Source: Anaerophaga thermohalophila DSM 12881 | GTDB taxonomy: Bacteria; Bacteroidota; Bacteroidia; Bacteroidales; Marinilabiliaceae | Length of the DNA: 64,000 bases | Direction of reading: 5' to 3' | Assembly: GCF_000191885.1 (NCBI RefSeq) | Contig: NZ_AEWI01000002.1 | Span: forward strand, 1 to 64,000 | Part shown: in pieces, positions 44,218 to 53,471 of the stretch | Layout of the letters: each line of letters opens with the position of its first letter | Numbering within the stretch: the stretch's first letter is position 1 | Notes under the pieces: generated by a model | Databases searched by the model: none | Seen by the model: only the letters and a program-made list of their open reading frames with translations | What the model was told of the DNA's origin: nothing | Program-made: the position numbers and the translations under genes

Positions 44218-46383
44218 TTATTCCTCTTTTTTTGATTTTGTTTCAGCTTCGTAGGCAGCCAAAAGTTCCTGCTGAATTTCAGGTGGAACCTTATCGTATT
44301 TGCTGAACTTCATAGTGTAAAATGCACGGCCACCGGTGAGTGAACTTAATGAAGTGGAATATTTGTTCATTTCCTTCAATGGTACCTTGGCCTTTATTAC
44401 TTCAAAACCTTTTTCACTGTTCATTCCTTCAATGACTGCTCTTCTTCCCTGCAGGTCGCTCATAACGTCACCCATCCGGTCGGAGGGAACACGTACTTCA
44501 ACATCATAAATAGGTTCAAGTATTTTGGGGCCTGCTTCTTTAAAGGCCTGACTAAAGGCATTTCTACCGGCCAGCTTAAAACTGATTTCATTGGAGTCGA
44601 CCGGGTGCATTTTCCCGTCATAGACACAGACTCTGATATCCCGTGCATAAGAACCTGTAAGTGGTCCTTCTTCCATCTTTTCCATCACTCCTTTCAGAAT
44701 GGCAGGCATAAAGCGGCTGTCGATGGCTCCTCCTACGATGCAGTTGCAAAAGACCAGCTTACCGCCCCATGGAAGATCCACCACCTCGGTATTCCTGACG
44801 TTTACTTTATATTCCTGACCGTTAAATTTGTATACGGATGGTTCCGGCATTCCGTCATAATAGGGTTCTATGATGAGATGGACTTCACCAAACTGGCCGG
44901 CTCCTCCCGATTGTTTCTTGTGGCGATAATCTGCTCTGGCCTGCTTTGTAATGGTTTCGCGATAAGGTATTTTTGGCGTGAGAAACTCTATCGGAATTTT
45001 ATCGTTGTTTTCAATCCGCCATTTCATCGTGTTCAGGTGGAACTCACCCTGTCCGTAAACAATAATCTGTTTAAGTTCTTTTGAGTATTCCACTATTATT
45101 GTCGGGTCTTCCTCGTGTATCCGCTGCAAAACTTCTCCCAGTCGTTCATCATCACTTTCGCTCACCGGTTTAATGGCTGTCCGGTATTTGGGCTCTGGAT
45201 ATTTGATCGGTTCAAAAATGTAATTGCATCCTTTTTCATTCAGGGTATGATTGGTTTTTGTTTCTTTAAGCTTGACGGTAGCTCCTATGTCACCGGCCTG
45301 CAGTTCTTCAACTTTATGCCGCGTGTTGCCTGCAACACAATATAATTGCGACAGTCTTTCTTTAGCTTCCCGAGACATATTGATCAAATCCATACCCTCG
45401 GAAACTTTACCCGACATAACTTTAAAAAAGCTAACTTCCCCCAGGTGAGGTTCAATGCTTGTTTTGAAAACAAATATGGATGCCGGCCCATTGGGATCGC
45501 ATGGAACATCTTCACCTTTGCTGGTTTTTTTGGGAGGCATTTGTGATACAAGCGGAATAATGTTGCCAAGGAATTCCATCAGGCGCCTTACGCCCATATC
45601 CTTTGCGGCTGAAACGCAAAATACGGGGAAAAGATCACGGGCTATCAGTCCTTTTCTGATGCCATGACGCATCTCTTCTTCATTCAGAGAACCTTTTTCG
45701 AAGAAAAGTTCCATCAGGTCTTCGTCGTTCTCGGCTGCAGCTTCAACCAGTTCGTTGTGTAACTCTTCGGCACGGGATTTTTCTTCGTCAGGAATATCAA
45801 GAACTTCAGGAACGCCACCATCCGGACCCCACTTGTACATTTTCATTTTCAGAACGTCTATCAAAGCGTTAAAATCGGGACCTACATTAAGCGGGTACTG
45901 AATAATAACTACCTTACGACCAAACACTTCACGGGCAGACTCAAAAGTTGTTTCAAAGTTGGCTTTTTCATGGTCGAGCTGATTGACCACGAAAATAACC
46001 GGTTTGTGATAGGTCTCTGTATATCGGAACAAATTTTCCGTTCCTACCTCCACTCCCTGCGAAGCATTAAGTACCATTAAGGAAGTATCTGTGACATTCA
46101 AAGCAGTGATCGCTCCGCTGATGAAATCGTCTGATCCGGGAGCATCAATAAAATTCAGTTTTTTGTCTTCCCATTCGGTGAATAATACAGACGAAAAAAC
46201 CGAGTAGCCATATTCATGCTCTACCCGGTGATAATCCGATATTGTATTATTATTCTCTACATTTCCTCTGCGTTTGATAACACCACCCTCGAAGAGCATT
46301 GCTTCTGCAAGGGTGGTTTTTCCCGAGCCGCTGTTTCCAAGCAGCGATATGTTTTTGATGTGATCGGCCTGATATACTTTCAT
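44218..46383 (-). CDS. Elongation factor G paralogue (EF-G2 type) with degenerate GTPase motifs
   Basis: 721 residues from Met at 46383 (MKVYQADHIKNISLLGNSGS). The longer frame upstream crosses AT-rich non-coding sequence. Five EF-G domains are recognisable, but G motifs deviate. The P loop is kept (GNSGSGKTTLAE). The G3 motif reads DAPGSDD (residues 80-86) instead of DTPGHVD, so the catalytic His is Ser84. Switch I has YGYSV instead of RGITI, and G4 is NQLD instead of NKMD. It corresponds to Bacteroides EF-G2, reported to support translocation without GTP hydrolysis. The true fusA is in this window at 60.8 kb. Confidence 0.92.
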   Translation of the reverse strand: MKVYQADHIKNISLLGNSGSGKTTLAEAMLFEGGVIKRRGNVENNNTISDYHRVEHEYGYSVFSSVLFTEWEDKKLNFIDAPGSDDFISGAITALNVTDTSLMVLNASQGVEVGTENLFRYTETYHKPVIFVVNQLDHEKANFETTFESAREVFGRKVVIIQYPLNVGPDFNALIDVLKMKMYKWGPDGGVPEVLDIPDEEKSRAEELHNELVEAAAENDEDLMELFFEKGSLNEEEMRHGIRKGLIARDLFPVFCVSAAKDMGVRRLMEFLGNIIPLVSQMPPKKTSKGEDVPCDPNGPASIFVFKTSIEPHLGEVSFFKVMSGKVSEGMDLINMSREAKERLSQLYCVAGNTRHKVEELQAGDIGATVKLKETKTNHTLNEKGCNYIFEPIKYPEPKYRTAIKPVSESDDERLGEVLQRIHEEDPTIIVEYSKELKQIIVYGQGEFHLNTMKWRIENNDKIPIEFLTPKIPYRETITKQARADYRHKKQSGGAGQFGEVHLIIEPYYDGMPEPSVYKFNGQEYKVNVRNTEVVDLPWGGKLVFCNCIVGGAIDSRFMPAILKGVMEKMEEGPLTGSYARDIRVCVYDGKMHPVDSNEISFKLAGRNAFSQAFKEAGPKILEPIYDVEVRVPSDRMGDVMSDLQGRRAVIEGMNSEKGFEVIKAKVPLKEMNKYSTSLSSLTGGRAFYTMKFSKYDKVPPEIQQELLAAYEAETKSKKEE

Positions 46384-46605
46384 GATAGTATATTTAAAAA
46401 AGGTTAAAAATAATTTTAAAACGGATGACCGTAAAATTAATAAATCCTTAATAAGATGCAAGCAATATGCATCATTTTTCGTGAGCATATTTTTTGCCTC
46501 TGATTTAATACAGAGGAATTTGTGTTTTGATTTTGTGTGATAAGACAAAAAAGTAGATTGCTTAGTTGTTGCAATGCTGTAATGGTTTTAAAATGTTCCA
46601 AATAT

Positions 46606-47008
46606 GAGCCCGGCCTGAAAAGCATCTTTATTGTCAAACTCGTTGTTGTTTTAAGTTTTTGCATCCTCAGTAACAATAAGTTAACACCGGTACAAAAATT
46701 AAAACGCCTTGATTTTGACAAAAATATGCTTTTATGCTGTACTTAAATGTGAGTGCAGTATAAAAAGCCTTCAAACTGCTGATTTTTACCATATTTACCC
46801 CTGACCCCTAAAGGGGAACTGCTAAAAATCAGCAGTTTGAAAAAGTCCCCTTTAGGGGATTTAGGGGTCAAAAGACTTTTTATACTGCACTCAAATATTG
46901 AATTTGTCAATTCTATTATGTAAATTGATTTTACTGTTTTGTTTTATACATGAGTGCGGTATAAAAGGCCTTGAGTTTGGCAACAAAGATGCTTTTCAGG
47001 CCGGGCTC
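46606..47008. repeat. Compound repeat: R2 copy, palindromic element and inverted R2 ends
   Basis: Bases 46606-46745 are R2 (GAGCCCGGCCTGAAAAGCAT start). Bases 46751-46891 are a palindromic element ending in GAGTGCAGTATAAAAAG and its exact complement, with AAAATCAGCAGTTTGA inside. Bases 46951-47008 are the two R2 ends fused and inverted. The whole block is flanked by a 37-bp inverted repeat with two mismatches. The gap 46384-47097 contains nothing else that I recognise. Confidence 0.75.
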
Positions 47009-47097
47009 AAACATGTCTTTGCAGACAATTGTATTTGTTCAGTTTGTTTTGCAGTCATAAACAAAATGTCTTATGGCAGAATTATGTACTTACTTAA

Positions 47098-47460
47098 ATG
47101 GGTGAAATTATGAATCTCTCCGGTCACGCCAGAAAGTTGATTATCATTGTAGGGGAATCCGACATTGTTTATCAGCGGCCGCTTTACGAGGCCATTATAT
47201 ATGCAGCAAAAAAGTATAACATAGCCGGTGCTACCGTATCAAAAGGAATACTCTCTTATGGGGCCGAAAGTATGCTGCACAGCAGTAAAACTTTTGCTTT
47301 GTCAGACGATATACCGGTTATAATTGGTCTGGTGGATGTTGATGAGCGATTGTCGGATTTTGCCCAAATCATTAACAGGTTAATGGATAAAGCAGGTTCC
47401 CGGGGATTGATTACAATGGAAGAGGTTGATGTACTCCGATATGGCGAAAGTCATGGCTGA
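47098..47460 (+). CDS. DUF190 domain protein (PII-like fold)
   Basis: 120 residues. LIIIVGESDIVYQRPLYEAI, AKKYNIAGATVSKGILSYG, then DIPVIIGLVDVDERLSDF match DUF190, a ferredoxin-like fold related to PII signal proteins. Often linked with CrcB fluoride channels; none is here. Function unknown. An alternative start is the Met four codons in. It overlaps the GGGP synthase gene tail-to-tail by 10 bases. Confidence 0.85.
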   Translation: MGEIMNLSGHARKLIIIVGESDIVYQRPLYEAIIYAAKKYNIAGATVSKGILSYGAESMLHSSKTFALSDDIPVIIGLVDVDERLSDFAQIINRLMDKAGSRGLITMEEVDVLRYGESHG

Positions 47461-48185
47461 CTGGTAATTTCCATAAATTTGCATAGCAGTTCCGGGTCTT
47501 TTTCTAAAGCATTTCCAACGACCACGATATCGGCACCGCTTCTTAGTGCAGTATGGAATTTTTCTCTCGTGTCGATTCCTCCTCCTATCATAAGAGGTAT
47601 CCGGATGTTTTGTCTGACCGAACGTATCATTTCAGGGGGAACTGGGTTGCGGGCGCCGCTGCCTGCATCCATATAAATCATTTTAAGTCCCAGCATTTCT
47701 CCTGCAAGTGCGGTAGCTGTGGCGATGTCTGTTTTGTCGGATGGAATGGGACTGGTTTGACTGATGTATTCAACCGAGGTGGACACCCCACCATTTATCA
47801 GCATATAACCGGTTGGAATGGTTTCAAGACCTTCCCTGCGAATGGCAGGAGCCGAAGTAACATGTGCTCCGATAAGCAATTCCGGGTTTCGGCCGGATAT
47901 CATGGAAAGAAACAATAATGCATCGGCACTAAAGGATATTTGAGAGGGATGACCGGGATACAATACAACCGGAACATCTGTTTTTTCTTTAAGATATTTC
48001 ACAACATCATCTACCGGATAACTGGTAAGACTGCCTCCGACCAATACTAAATGAGGCCGGTAAGAATTTATTAAACCTGCTTGTTGCGCCAGAATTTTGC
48101 CCCTGCATTTGTCGGGATCGATAAGCAGAGCAAGCATCTTTTTTTTGTCGCGGAGGTGACGTTCTATATAAACTTGTACTTTCAA
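47451..48185 (-). CDS. Geranylgeranylglyceryl phosphate synthase (group II GGGPS-type)
   Basis: 244 residues, TIM barrel that joins sn-glycerol-1-phosphate to a polyprenyl diphosphate. Motifs: LLIDPDKCRGK, LVLVGGSLTS, VPVVLYPGHPSQISFSADAL, YMDAGSGARNPVPPEMI, MIGGGIDTREKFHTALRSGA. Known mainly from archaea but present in Bacteroidota, where the product is not fully settled. Chain length cannot be decided here. Confidence 0.9.
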   Translation of the reverse strand: MKVQVYIERHLRDKKKMLALLIDPDKCRGKILAQQAGLINSYRPHLVLVGGSLTSYPVDDVVKYLKEKTDVPVVLYPGHPSQISFSADALLFLSMISGRNPELLIGAHVTSAPAIRREGLETIPTGYMLINGGVSTSVEYISQTSPIPSDKTDIATATALAGEMLGLKMIYMDAGSGARNPVPPEMIRSVRQNIRIPLMIGGGIDTREKFHTALRSGADIVVVGNALEKDPELLCKFMEITSQP

Positions 48186-48220
48186 AACAACTGTTTAAGG
48201 TATTTTTTCAAAACAAATAT

Positions 48221-48330
48221 ATGAAATGCGCGTGACAAAGATAGCCTTAATAGATTATCAGATTTTTAGATATAAGTAATTTAGTCAGTAGTTTTTAGTC
48301 AGTAGCCAGTAGTGTGGATTATAAACACAA
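48221..48330 (+). repeat. R1 left-end fragment fused to R3-like sequence
   Basis: ATGAAATGCGCGTGACAAAG (R1 left end) continues as TAATAGATTATCAG and TTTTTAGATATAAG, then a short run of TAGTCAGTAG repeats. Same composite as at 16.6 and 37.25 kb. It fills half of the 48186-48536 gap. Confidence 0.6.
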
Positions 48331-48412
48331 CAAACGTCTTTGCGTTTTAGCTTTTTTCACCAACCCCCTGCAACACCACAGTTTGCCCGTATAAAGAAAA
48401 AATATTTATAGT

Positions 48413-48508
48413 GATGAAACGAGCATGACAACGTTTTCCACAACAGAACATGTATAAGTTCTTGCATGCGAGTTCCATCAGACTTTAAAAATAAATTTTA
48501 TACGGATG
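48413..48508 (+). repeat. Repeat R1, copy m
   Basis: Full copy antisense to the phosphopantetheinyl transferase gene. Right stem is ATCAG facing CGGAT, one mismatch, so it looks like a partly decayed intermediate. Confidence 0.82.
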
Positions 48509-48536
48509 ACTATATCAGGTTAAACTCTTTCAAAAA

Positions 48537-49172
48537 TTATTTTGTCCAAACCAAATAAAAGTTTTTGTCTAAAACGTAATTCAAATATATAGTTTTGTTT
48601 GAACCGGAAACAGATAGACTGGCATTAATACTGCCTTGTTGATGAACCGGAGTAAAGGGTGATATTATGATATGGTCTTTAAAAACAAGGCCGGGAATGC
48701 CCGCTGTCTTAAAAATGGCTTCTTTGGAACACCATATCAGCCCCAGTTGAACTTCTGTAAACGGATCTTTAATGAACTTTTTCTCATGCGGGTTAAGAAA
48801 TCGTTTGGATACTTTGCGTATCCGATCCGAAGGATATTCGATGTCTATACCCGGCATGAAGCTGTTGGTTAATACAATGGCAGCATAACTTCTGGTGTGC
48901 GAAATGCTGATATTCTCCCGGCAGTTAGTTACAAAAGGTTGTCCGTTGTCCATGTATCTGGTTTCGGGATAAAGACCTGTCAACCGGTATATTAAGACCC
49001 TTGATGCCAGCCATTCTTTTCGGCGGGGAGCAAACGAAATGCTTTGCAAAAAATCTGTTTCATTTTTTTTAAGGGGTGGGAGCATCAGTTTTAGCGCTTC
49101 TTCGCTCTCTGTAATTTTCCATACTGCGACTCTGGTTTGGTGAGAATTTTCGTTTTCAAAGACAATTGGCAT
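48537..49172 (-). CDS. 4'-phosphopantetheinyl transferase (Sfp type)
   Basis: 211 residues. Mg/CoA-binding motif FMPGIDIEYPSDRI and WCSKEAIFKTAGIPG, plus the N-terminal substrate part FAPRRKEWLASRVLIYRLTG. It transfers phosphopantetheine from CoA to carrier proteins. Last gene of the mutY-ssb-gldE-gldD-ppt run, an order common in Bacteroidota. Confidence 0.9.
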   Translation of the reverse strand: MPIVFENENSHQTRVAVWKITESEEALKLMLPPLKKNETDFLQSISFAPRRKEWLASRVLIYRLTGLYPETRYMDNGQPFVTNCRENISISHTRSYAAIVLTNSFMPGIDIEYPSDRIRKVSKRFLNPHEKKFIKDPFTEVQLGLIWCSKEAIFKTAGIPGLVFKDHIIISPFTPVHQQGSINASLSVSGSNKTIYLNYVLDKNFYLVWTK

Positions 49173-49228
49173 TTGTATAATGTATTAGCATCAGGTATAA
49201 ATCATCTGACTTCCAAACTTCTAAGCAG

Positions 49229-49816
49229 TTATTGCCATTCGATGGTTTCGACTAAATGGGTAATATCATCCTTGATAAACTCAAGTACGGGGGCGATGGA
49301 GTCTTTATTGGGTACAAGATTGAAATACAACGAACCTCTTAAAAAATGCTTTGTACTGTCGGTAACAAAAAACTGGAGGGGGGAGGCTGTATTTCCTTTA
49401 ATTTCATAAAGTATGCCGTAAACATTTTTTTCGGGCGACTCAAACATGCGTTCCCTGATGGCATCGGCTTTAACGGTATGTTTAAAAACAAGCTCACGGT
49501 TATCTTCAAGTAATTGATAAAGATTGTCTTCAACAGGCTTGTAACTGATGTGTACCTGTGCTTTGAATTGTGGAAATTTCAGGTTGATCCAGTAGGGCTC
49601 TTTGTTATATCCATCATCCGGCACTATTTTTGAATACACAGGGCGCTCAAAGCAATAAGGCAGGATGGTGTCGATCGGCACATATTCCTTGGCGGGGAGG
49701 GCTATTCTGAAATAGCCCCTGGGTTTTGGGGGTTGAGCATCATTGCACGACATCATCAGGAAGATGATCATCACAGGGAGTACGAAGTATGGGACGGCAG
49801 TTTTGAGTTCTTTCAT
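49229..49816 (-). CDS. gldD: Gliding motility lipoprotein GldD
   Basis: 195 residues. Lipobox IIFLMMSCNDAQ with Cys24, then PPKPRGYFRIALPAKEYVP, a GldD hallmark, and YWINLKFPQFKAQVHISYKP. Needed for gliding in Flavobacterium and probably tied to T9SS function; in non-gliding relatives it is also kept. Overlaps gldE by 4 bases. Confidence 0.93.
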   Translation of the reverse strand: MKELKTAVPYFVLPVMIIFLMMSCNDAQPPKPRGYFRIALPAKEYVPIDTILPYCFERPVYSKIVPDDGYNKEPYWINLKFPQFKAQVHISYKPVEDNLYQLLEDNRELVFKHTVKADAIRERMFESPEKNVYGILYEIKGNTASPLQFFVTDSTKHFLRGSLYFNLVPNKDSIAPVLEFIKDDITHLVETIEWQ

Positions 49817-51159
49817 AATTTCCCTTTTTGAGCAAATTTGATTTTCTTAATCCGTCGTTTATCGGCTGCCAGTATTGTAAACTTATACGGTCCGATTTCG
49901 ATAATTTCATGCTTTTCGGGGATGACGCCTTTAACTTCGAGAAGGAGCCCGGCCAGTGTTTCGGCTTCTCCTTTTATATCATCAAATGCGTTTTCATCGA
50001 TTCCCGTGATTTTGAAGAAATCTTTCAGAAGTGTTTTTCCTTCAAAAGCCAGTGACCCATCGGGCTGAACAGAGAAAAAATCTTCATCTTCGTCCAGCTC
50101 ATCACTGATTTCGCCTACAATCTCTTCAAGTATGTCCTCCAGTGTTACGATTCCGGATGTTCCACCATATTCATCCACAACAATGGCCATGTGGATTTTG
50201 TTGGCCTGAAATTCAGTCAGAAGGTCATTAATACGCTTTGTTTCGGGTACATAGTAGGCAGGTCTGATCAGGTTTTGCCATCTGAAAGTGTTGTCTTTAC
50301 CAAGGTGGGGCAACAAGTCCTTAACATACAAAATACCTTTTACATTGTCCGGTGTTTCTTCGAAAACCGGTATCCGCGAATAACCGGATTCGACAATAAC
50401 CGAAAGTACTTTGTTGAAGTCGCTTTTTATTTCCAGATCGGTAACATCCACTCTTGCAGTCATTACTTCTCCGGCATTGATGTTTCCGAAAGTGACAATA
50501 CTTTTGAGAATTTGTTTTTCTTCGAACACCTCATCTCCTGTAAGGTCAAGGGCATCGGACAGGTCGTCGAGCGACAGGTTTTTAGTCTTTTGCGCGGCTT
50601 TGTTCTTCACGTATTCCGATGATCGAACGAGAAGCATGCTTGCAGGCTTTAATACTTTTGCTGCATTTCTGAGCGGAAGAGCCATTCGTGAAGCAAATTT
50701 CCGTGGCGACTGCCCTGCAAAAACCTTTGGAAATATTTCTCCGAAAAACAGGATAATGCTGGTGATAATTACAACATCAAAAATGAATTTGAGTGTTGTA
50801 TTCTCTCCAAATGATATTACGGCGGAAGAAATATAAGCGGAAAGGATAACAATCCCGACGTTTATAAAGTTGTTGAGAATTAGTATGGTCGCTAATAGTA
50901 ACTCGGGATTTTCCAGGTGTTTAATGACTTGCTGACTGCGTTTTGAGTTTTCAGTTCTCAGGTGATTTACATCATCCGGCTTTAGAGAAAAAAAAGCAAC
51001 CTCTGAGCCTGAAACAAGGGCAGACCCAGCCAATAACATCAGGGTAGCGATGATGGCAATAATAATACTCGTTGTTGGGGGGTGGAACAGAATATTGGTA
51101 ACCACCACGGGAATATGTGACAGAAATAAGTCAGTTTCCAAAGAATGACAATTTATCAA
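49813..51159 (-). CDS. gldE: Gliding-associated membrane protein GldE (CNNM/CBS family)
   Basis: 448 residues. N-terminal DUF21/CNNM membrane domain with about four helices ([40 protein letters not shown]), a CBS pair about 210-330 ([40 protein letters not shown]) and a C-terminal CorC_HlyC domain. Related to Mg/Co transport modulators; genetically interacts with GldD in Flavobacterium. Followed by gldD with a 4-base overlap. Confidence 0.93.
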   Translation of the reverse strand: MINCHSLETDLFLSHIPVVVTNILFHPPTTSIIIAIIATLMLLAGSALVSGSEVAFFSLKPDDVNHLRTENSKRSQQVIKHLENPELLLATILILNNFINVGIVILSAYISSAVISFGENTTLKFIFDVVIITSIILFFGEIFPKVFAGQSPRKFASRMALPLRNAAKVLKPASMLLVRSSEYVKNKAAQKTKNLSLDDLSDALDLTGDEVFEEKQILKSIVTFGNINAGEVMTARVDVTDLEIKSDFNKVLSVIVESGYSRIPVFEETPDNVKGILYVKDLLPHLGKDNTFRWQNLIRPAYYVPETKRINDLLTEFQANKIHMAIVVDEYGGTSGIVTLEDILEEIVGEISDELDEDEDFFSVQPDGSLAFEGKTLLKDFFKITGIDENAFDDIKGEAETLAGLLLEVKGVIPEKHEIIEIGPYKFTILAADKRRIKKIKFAQKGKL

Positions 51160-51161
51160 TT

Positions 51162-51378
51162 AACTGGTGTCCGTCTATAAAGTCGGGAAAGCTCCTTACT
51201 TAATTTATTGTGTCTGTTCAGAAAGTGCCAGTTGCAAGACTTGCGAAGCCGCCAAGAACGGAGTCCCGCGCTTGCTTTTTGTTGGTTTTATTGAAAAAAC
51301 CTTACAAAAACTACCTCGGGATGAGTATTTTGGCGGCAAGCGTAACACAACAAATGGTACTTTAAGGACAGACACTAA
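51162..51378 (-). mobile_element. Repeat R4, complete MITE-like element
   Basis: About 217 bp between GGTGTCCGTCTATAAAGTCG and TTTAAGGACAGACAC. The termini are imperfect inverted repeats (GTGTCyGTCyATAAAGT). TAACT stands just outside both ends, a possible 5-bp target duplication. It lies directly after the ssb stop codon and before gldE. No coding capacity. Confidence 0.7.
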
Positions 51379-51870
51379 CTAAAATGGCAAATCGTCCTCC
51401 TGGGGAGTATCTTCATTGTCACCTGCGCTGAAACCTTCGTTACCCGTTGGTTCGTTTTGTGATTGAGGTGCGAAATTGTTTCCCCCCGGGGGTGATGCTG
51501 TTTGGGCGGTTGACTGGTTGTCATTGACCGCCGGATTATCCGATTTTTTTCCTAACAATTTAAGTGTGTCGGCAATAACTTCTGTAATGTATTTGGTAAC
51601 ACCATCTTGTTCATAGGAACGAGTACGAAGCCGACCTTCAATGTATAGCTGTGTACCTTTCCTGATATACGACTCAGCTACTTTTACAAGTCCGCGACGT
51701 ACGGTTATGTTGTGCCATTCGGTCCTTTCAGGAATTTGCCTCCCATCGCGGGTTGTAAAACCCGGTTCGGTAGTGGCCAAAGGGAAATTGGCAACGCCTT
51801 CGTTGTTGTCGAAATATCTTACATCGGGGTCTTTCCCTACGTTTCCGACTAAGATCACTTTGTTTATCAT
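51379..51870 (-). CDS. ssb: Single-stranded DNA-binding protein
   Basis: 163 residues. OB fold about 1-105 (MINKVILVGNVGKDPDVRYF, TEWHNITVRRGLVKVAESYI), a flexible Gln/Asn/Pro-rich linker, and the acidic tip EDDLPF that recruits repair partners. Coats ssDNA in replication and repair. R4 follows its stop immediately. Confidence 0.96.
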   Translation of the reverse strand: MINKVILVGNVGKDPDVRYFDNNEGVANFPLATTEPGFTTRDGRQIPERTEWHNITVRRGLVKVAESYIRKGTQLYIEGRLRTRSYEQDGVTKYITEVIADTLKLLGKKSDNPAVNDNQSTAQTASPPGGNNFAPQSQNEPTGNEGFSAGDNEDTPQEDDLPF

Positions 51871-51976
51871 TGTAACAGGGTTTTTGGGATTATAATCAGC
51901 TAAAATACTAAACTTTGCTACCGTTTCATAATCAGAAATGAAAATTATTAAGTTCTGTTGTTTAGGATATTGATTT

Positions 51977-53035
51977 TTAAGGCTTAATAAGTTTCGATAA
52001 ATTTTTTTGAATCAGTTGCGGGAAGGGTAATCCTTGAATGTTTTCGTTTTTTATCCATTCGTTTTTGAGTTGATTAAAAGTTTGAGGAATTACAACATTT
52101 TTTGGCCATACTATATTATAAAATGAAGCATCCAACTCCTGATGGGTGAGCAAGTACTTCTCCTGATGTGTTTTTTCAATTATTATTCCGTCAGATAATG
52201 CTTTTCCCAATTTTTTACGAATTGTATCAGAAGAACTGTATTTTTTGGTTTCTATGAGTGGAAACTGATAAAGGCCCTTCCATATATCGTTTTCTATTCT
52301 TTTTTGAACGACCGTTTGTCCGTTTTGTGAAATAATCAGGAAATGGAGCCATCTTTTTTTTCTGCTGATTTTTTTACTTCTGACAGGGAAAAGTGTTTGT
52401 TTCTCTTGTGCAGCGGCTTTACAAAAAACTAAAACGGGGCATTCCCGGCAGAGGGGAGAAGCAGGCCTGCATATCAGAGCCCCTAGTTCCATCATAGCCT
52501 GATTATGCGTTCCCGGATTATTATGGTCCAGGAGTTCCCATGCTCTTTTTTCGAAATATTTTTTACCTTCGGTTCGATCAATAGGAATCCCTGCCATGAA
52601 AAGCCTTGAAAGCACTCTGTATACGTTCCCGTCGACGACTGGTCGTGGTTCACCGAAAGCAATTGAAGCAATTGCTGCTGCAGTATATGGACCTATGCCT
52701 TTTAATTTCAGTATTTTTTTGTATGTTTGTGGAAACAAGCCATTGTGTTCTGTTACAATGGTTTTTGCAGCAAGGTGAAGATTACGGGCCCTGGAATAAT
52801 AACCAAGGCCTTGCCATTGTTGCAGTAGCTGGTTTTCGGAAGCGTTGGCCAATGCCTGTGCATCAGGGAATTTGCTGATAAAATGCTGGTAATAATTTAA
52901 ACCTTGTTTAACCTGTGTTTGTTGAAGTATTATTTCCGATATCCAGATTTTGTAAGGATCATTGGTCTCCCGCCATGGAAGATGTCTTCCATTTTTTTGG
53001 TACCATTTTCTGATTATTGATGGGAAATTGGTCAT
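51977..53035 (-). CDS. mutY: A/G-specific adenine glycosylase
   Basis: 352 residues from ATG at 53035 (MTNFPSIIRKWYQKNGRHLP). The frame begins six codons earlier at a TTG, but a -7 box overlaps that point. HhH-GPD fold with LKGIGPYTAAAIASIAFGEP, VDGNVYRVLSRL; the [4Fe-4S] cluster is CRPASPLCRECPVLVFC (C-x6-C-x2-C-x5-C). The C-terminal NUDIX-like domain recognises 8-oxoG. Removes A opposite 8-oxoG. Confidence 0.95.
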   Translation of the reverse strand: MTNFPSIIRKWYQKNGRHLPWRETNDPYKIWISEIILQQTQVKQGLNYYQHFISKFPDAQALANASENQLLQQWQGLGYYSRARNLHLAAKTIVTEHNGLFPQTYKKILKLKGIGPYTAAAIASIAFGEPRPVVDGNVYRVLSRLFMAGIPIDRTEGKKYFEKRAWELLDHNNPGTHNQAMMELGALICRPASPLCRECPVLVFCKAAAQEKQTLFPVRSKKISRKKRWLHFLIISQNGQTVVQKRIENDIWKGLYQFPLIETKKYSSSDTIRKKLGKALSDGIIIEKTHQEKYLLTHQELDASFYNIVWPKNVVIPQTFNQLKNEWIKNENIQGLPFPQLIQKNLSKLIKP

Positions 53036-53050
53036 TATTAAAAATTTATG

Positions 53051-53058
53051 CAAAAATA
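53051..53058 (-). promoter_or_regulatory. Candidate -7 box for mutY
   Basis: Minus strand TATTTTTG, only 16 bases before the chosen ATG, so the leader would be very short. Confidence 0.45.
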
Positions 53059-53090
53059 AGGGTTTTATTTTTTTTCTTATGGAATTCCTT

Positions 53091-53098
53091 TATCTTTG
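53091..53098 (+). promoter_or_regulatory. Candidate -7 box for the HU gene
   Basis: TATCTTTG, a perfect TAnnTTTG, 60 bases before the HU ATG. It is divergent from the mutY box in the same short gap. Confidence 0.6.
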
Positions 53099-53157
53099 CA
53101 CACTGAAAATGAAAATTTACGTCTAATTAGTTGATAATTAAATAATTTTACAAAGAG

Positions 53158-53442
53158 ATGACAAAGGCTGATATTGTTAACGAAATTTCGAAGAATACTG
53201 GAATTGAGAAGGTTACAGTTCAGAAAACTGTTGAAGCCTTCATGGAAACAGTAAAAGGAAACCTCGTAAAAGGTAAGAATGTATACCTGAGAGGATTTGG
53301 TAGTTTTATCGTGAAAAAGCGTGCAGAGAAGACTGCCCGTAATATTTCGAGAAATACTACCATTATTATTCCCGAGCACTACATTCCTTCGTTCAAACCT
53401 TCAAAAAGTTTTGTTACGAAAGTGAAGAACAACGTTAAGTAA
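53158..53442 (+). CDS. HU/IHF-family nucleoid protein
   Basis: 94 residues: MTKADIVNEISKNTGIEKVT dimer helices, GKNVYLRGFGSFIVKKRAEK, then ARNISRNTTIIIPEHYIPSF (the beta arm region; canonical HU has RNPxTG here) and KPSKSFVTKVKNNVK. Bends and compacts DNA. Probably in one transcript with the small basic protein. Confidence 0.95.
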   Translation: MTKADIVNEISKNTGIEKVTVQKTVEAFMETVKGNLVKGKNVYLRGFGSFIVKKRAEKTARNISRNTTIIIPEHYIPSFKPSKSFVTKVKNNVK

Positions 53443-53471
53443 AAATGTTTAACTTGATAAATTGAATTACT

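Noticed and set aside
46384-46548. Longer EF-G2 start at 46548
   Set aside because: The extra 55 residues are encoded by AT-rich sequence without EF-G similarity; MKVYQADHIKNI is the family start.
51167-51382. 71-codon ORF in the ssb-gldE gap
   Set aside because: It lies wholly in repeat R4, whose other copies do not keep the frame.
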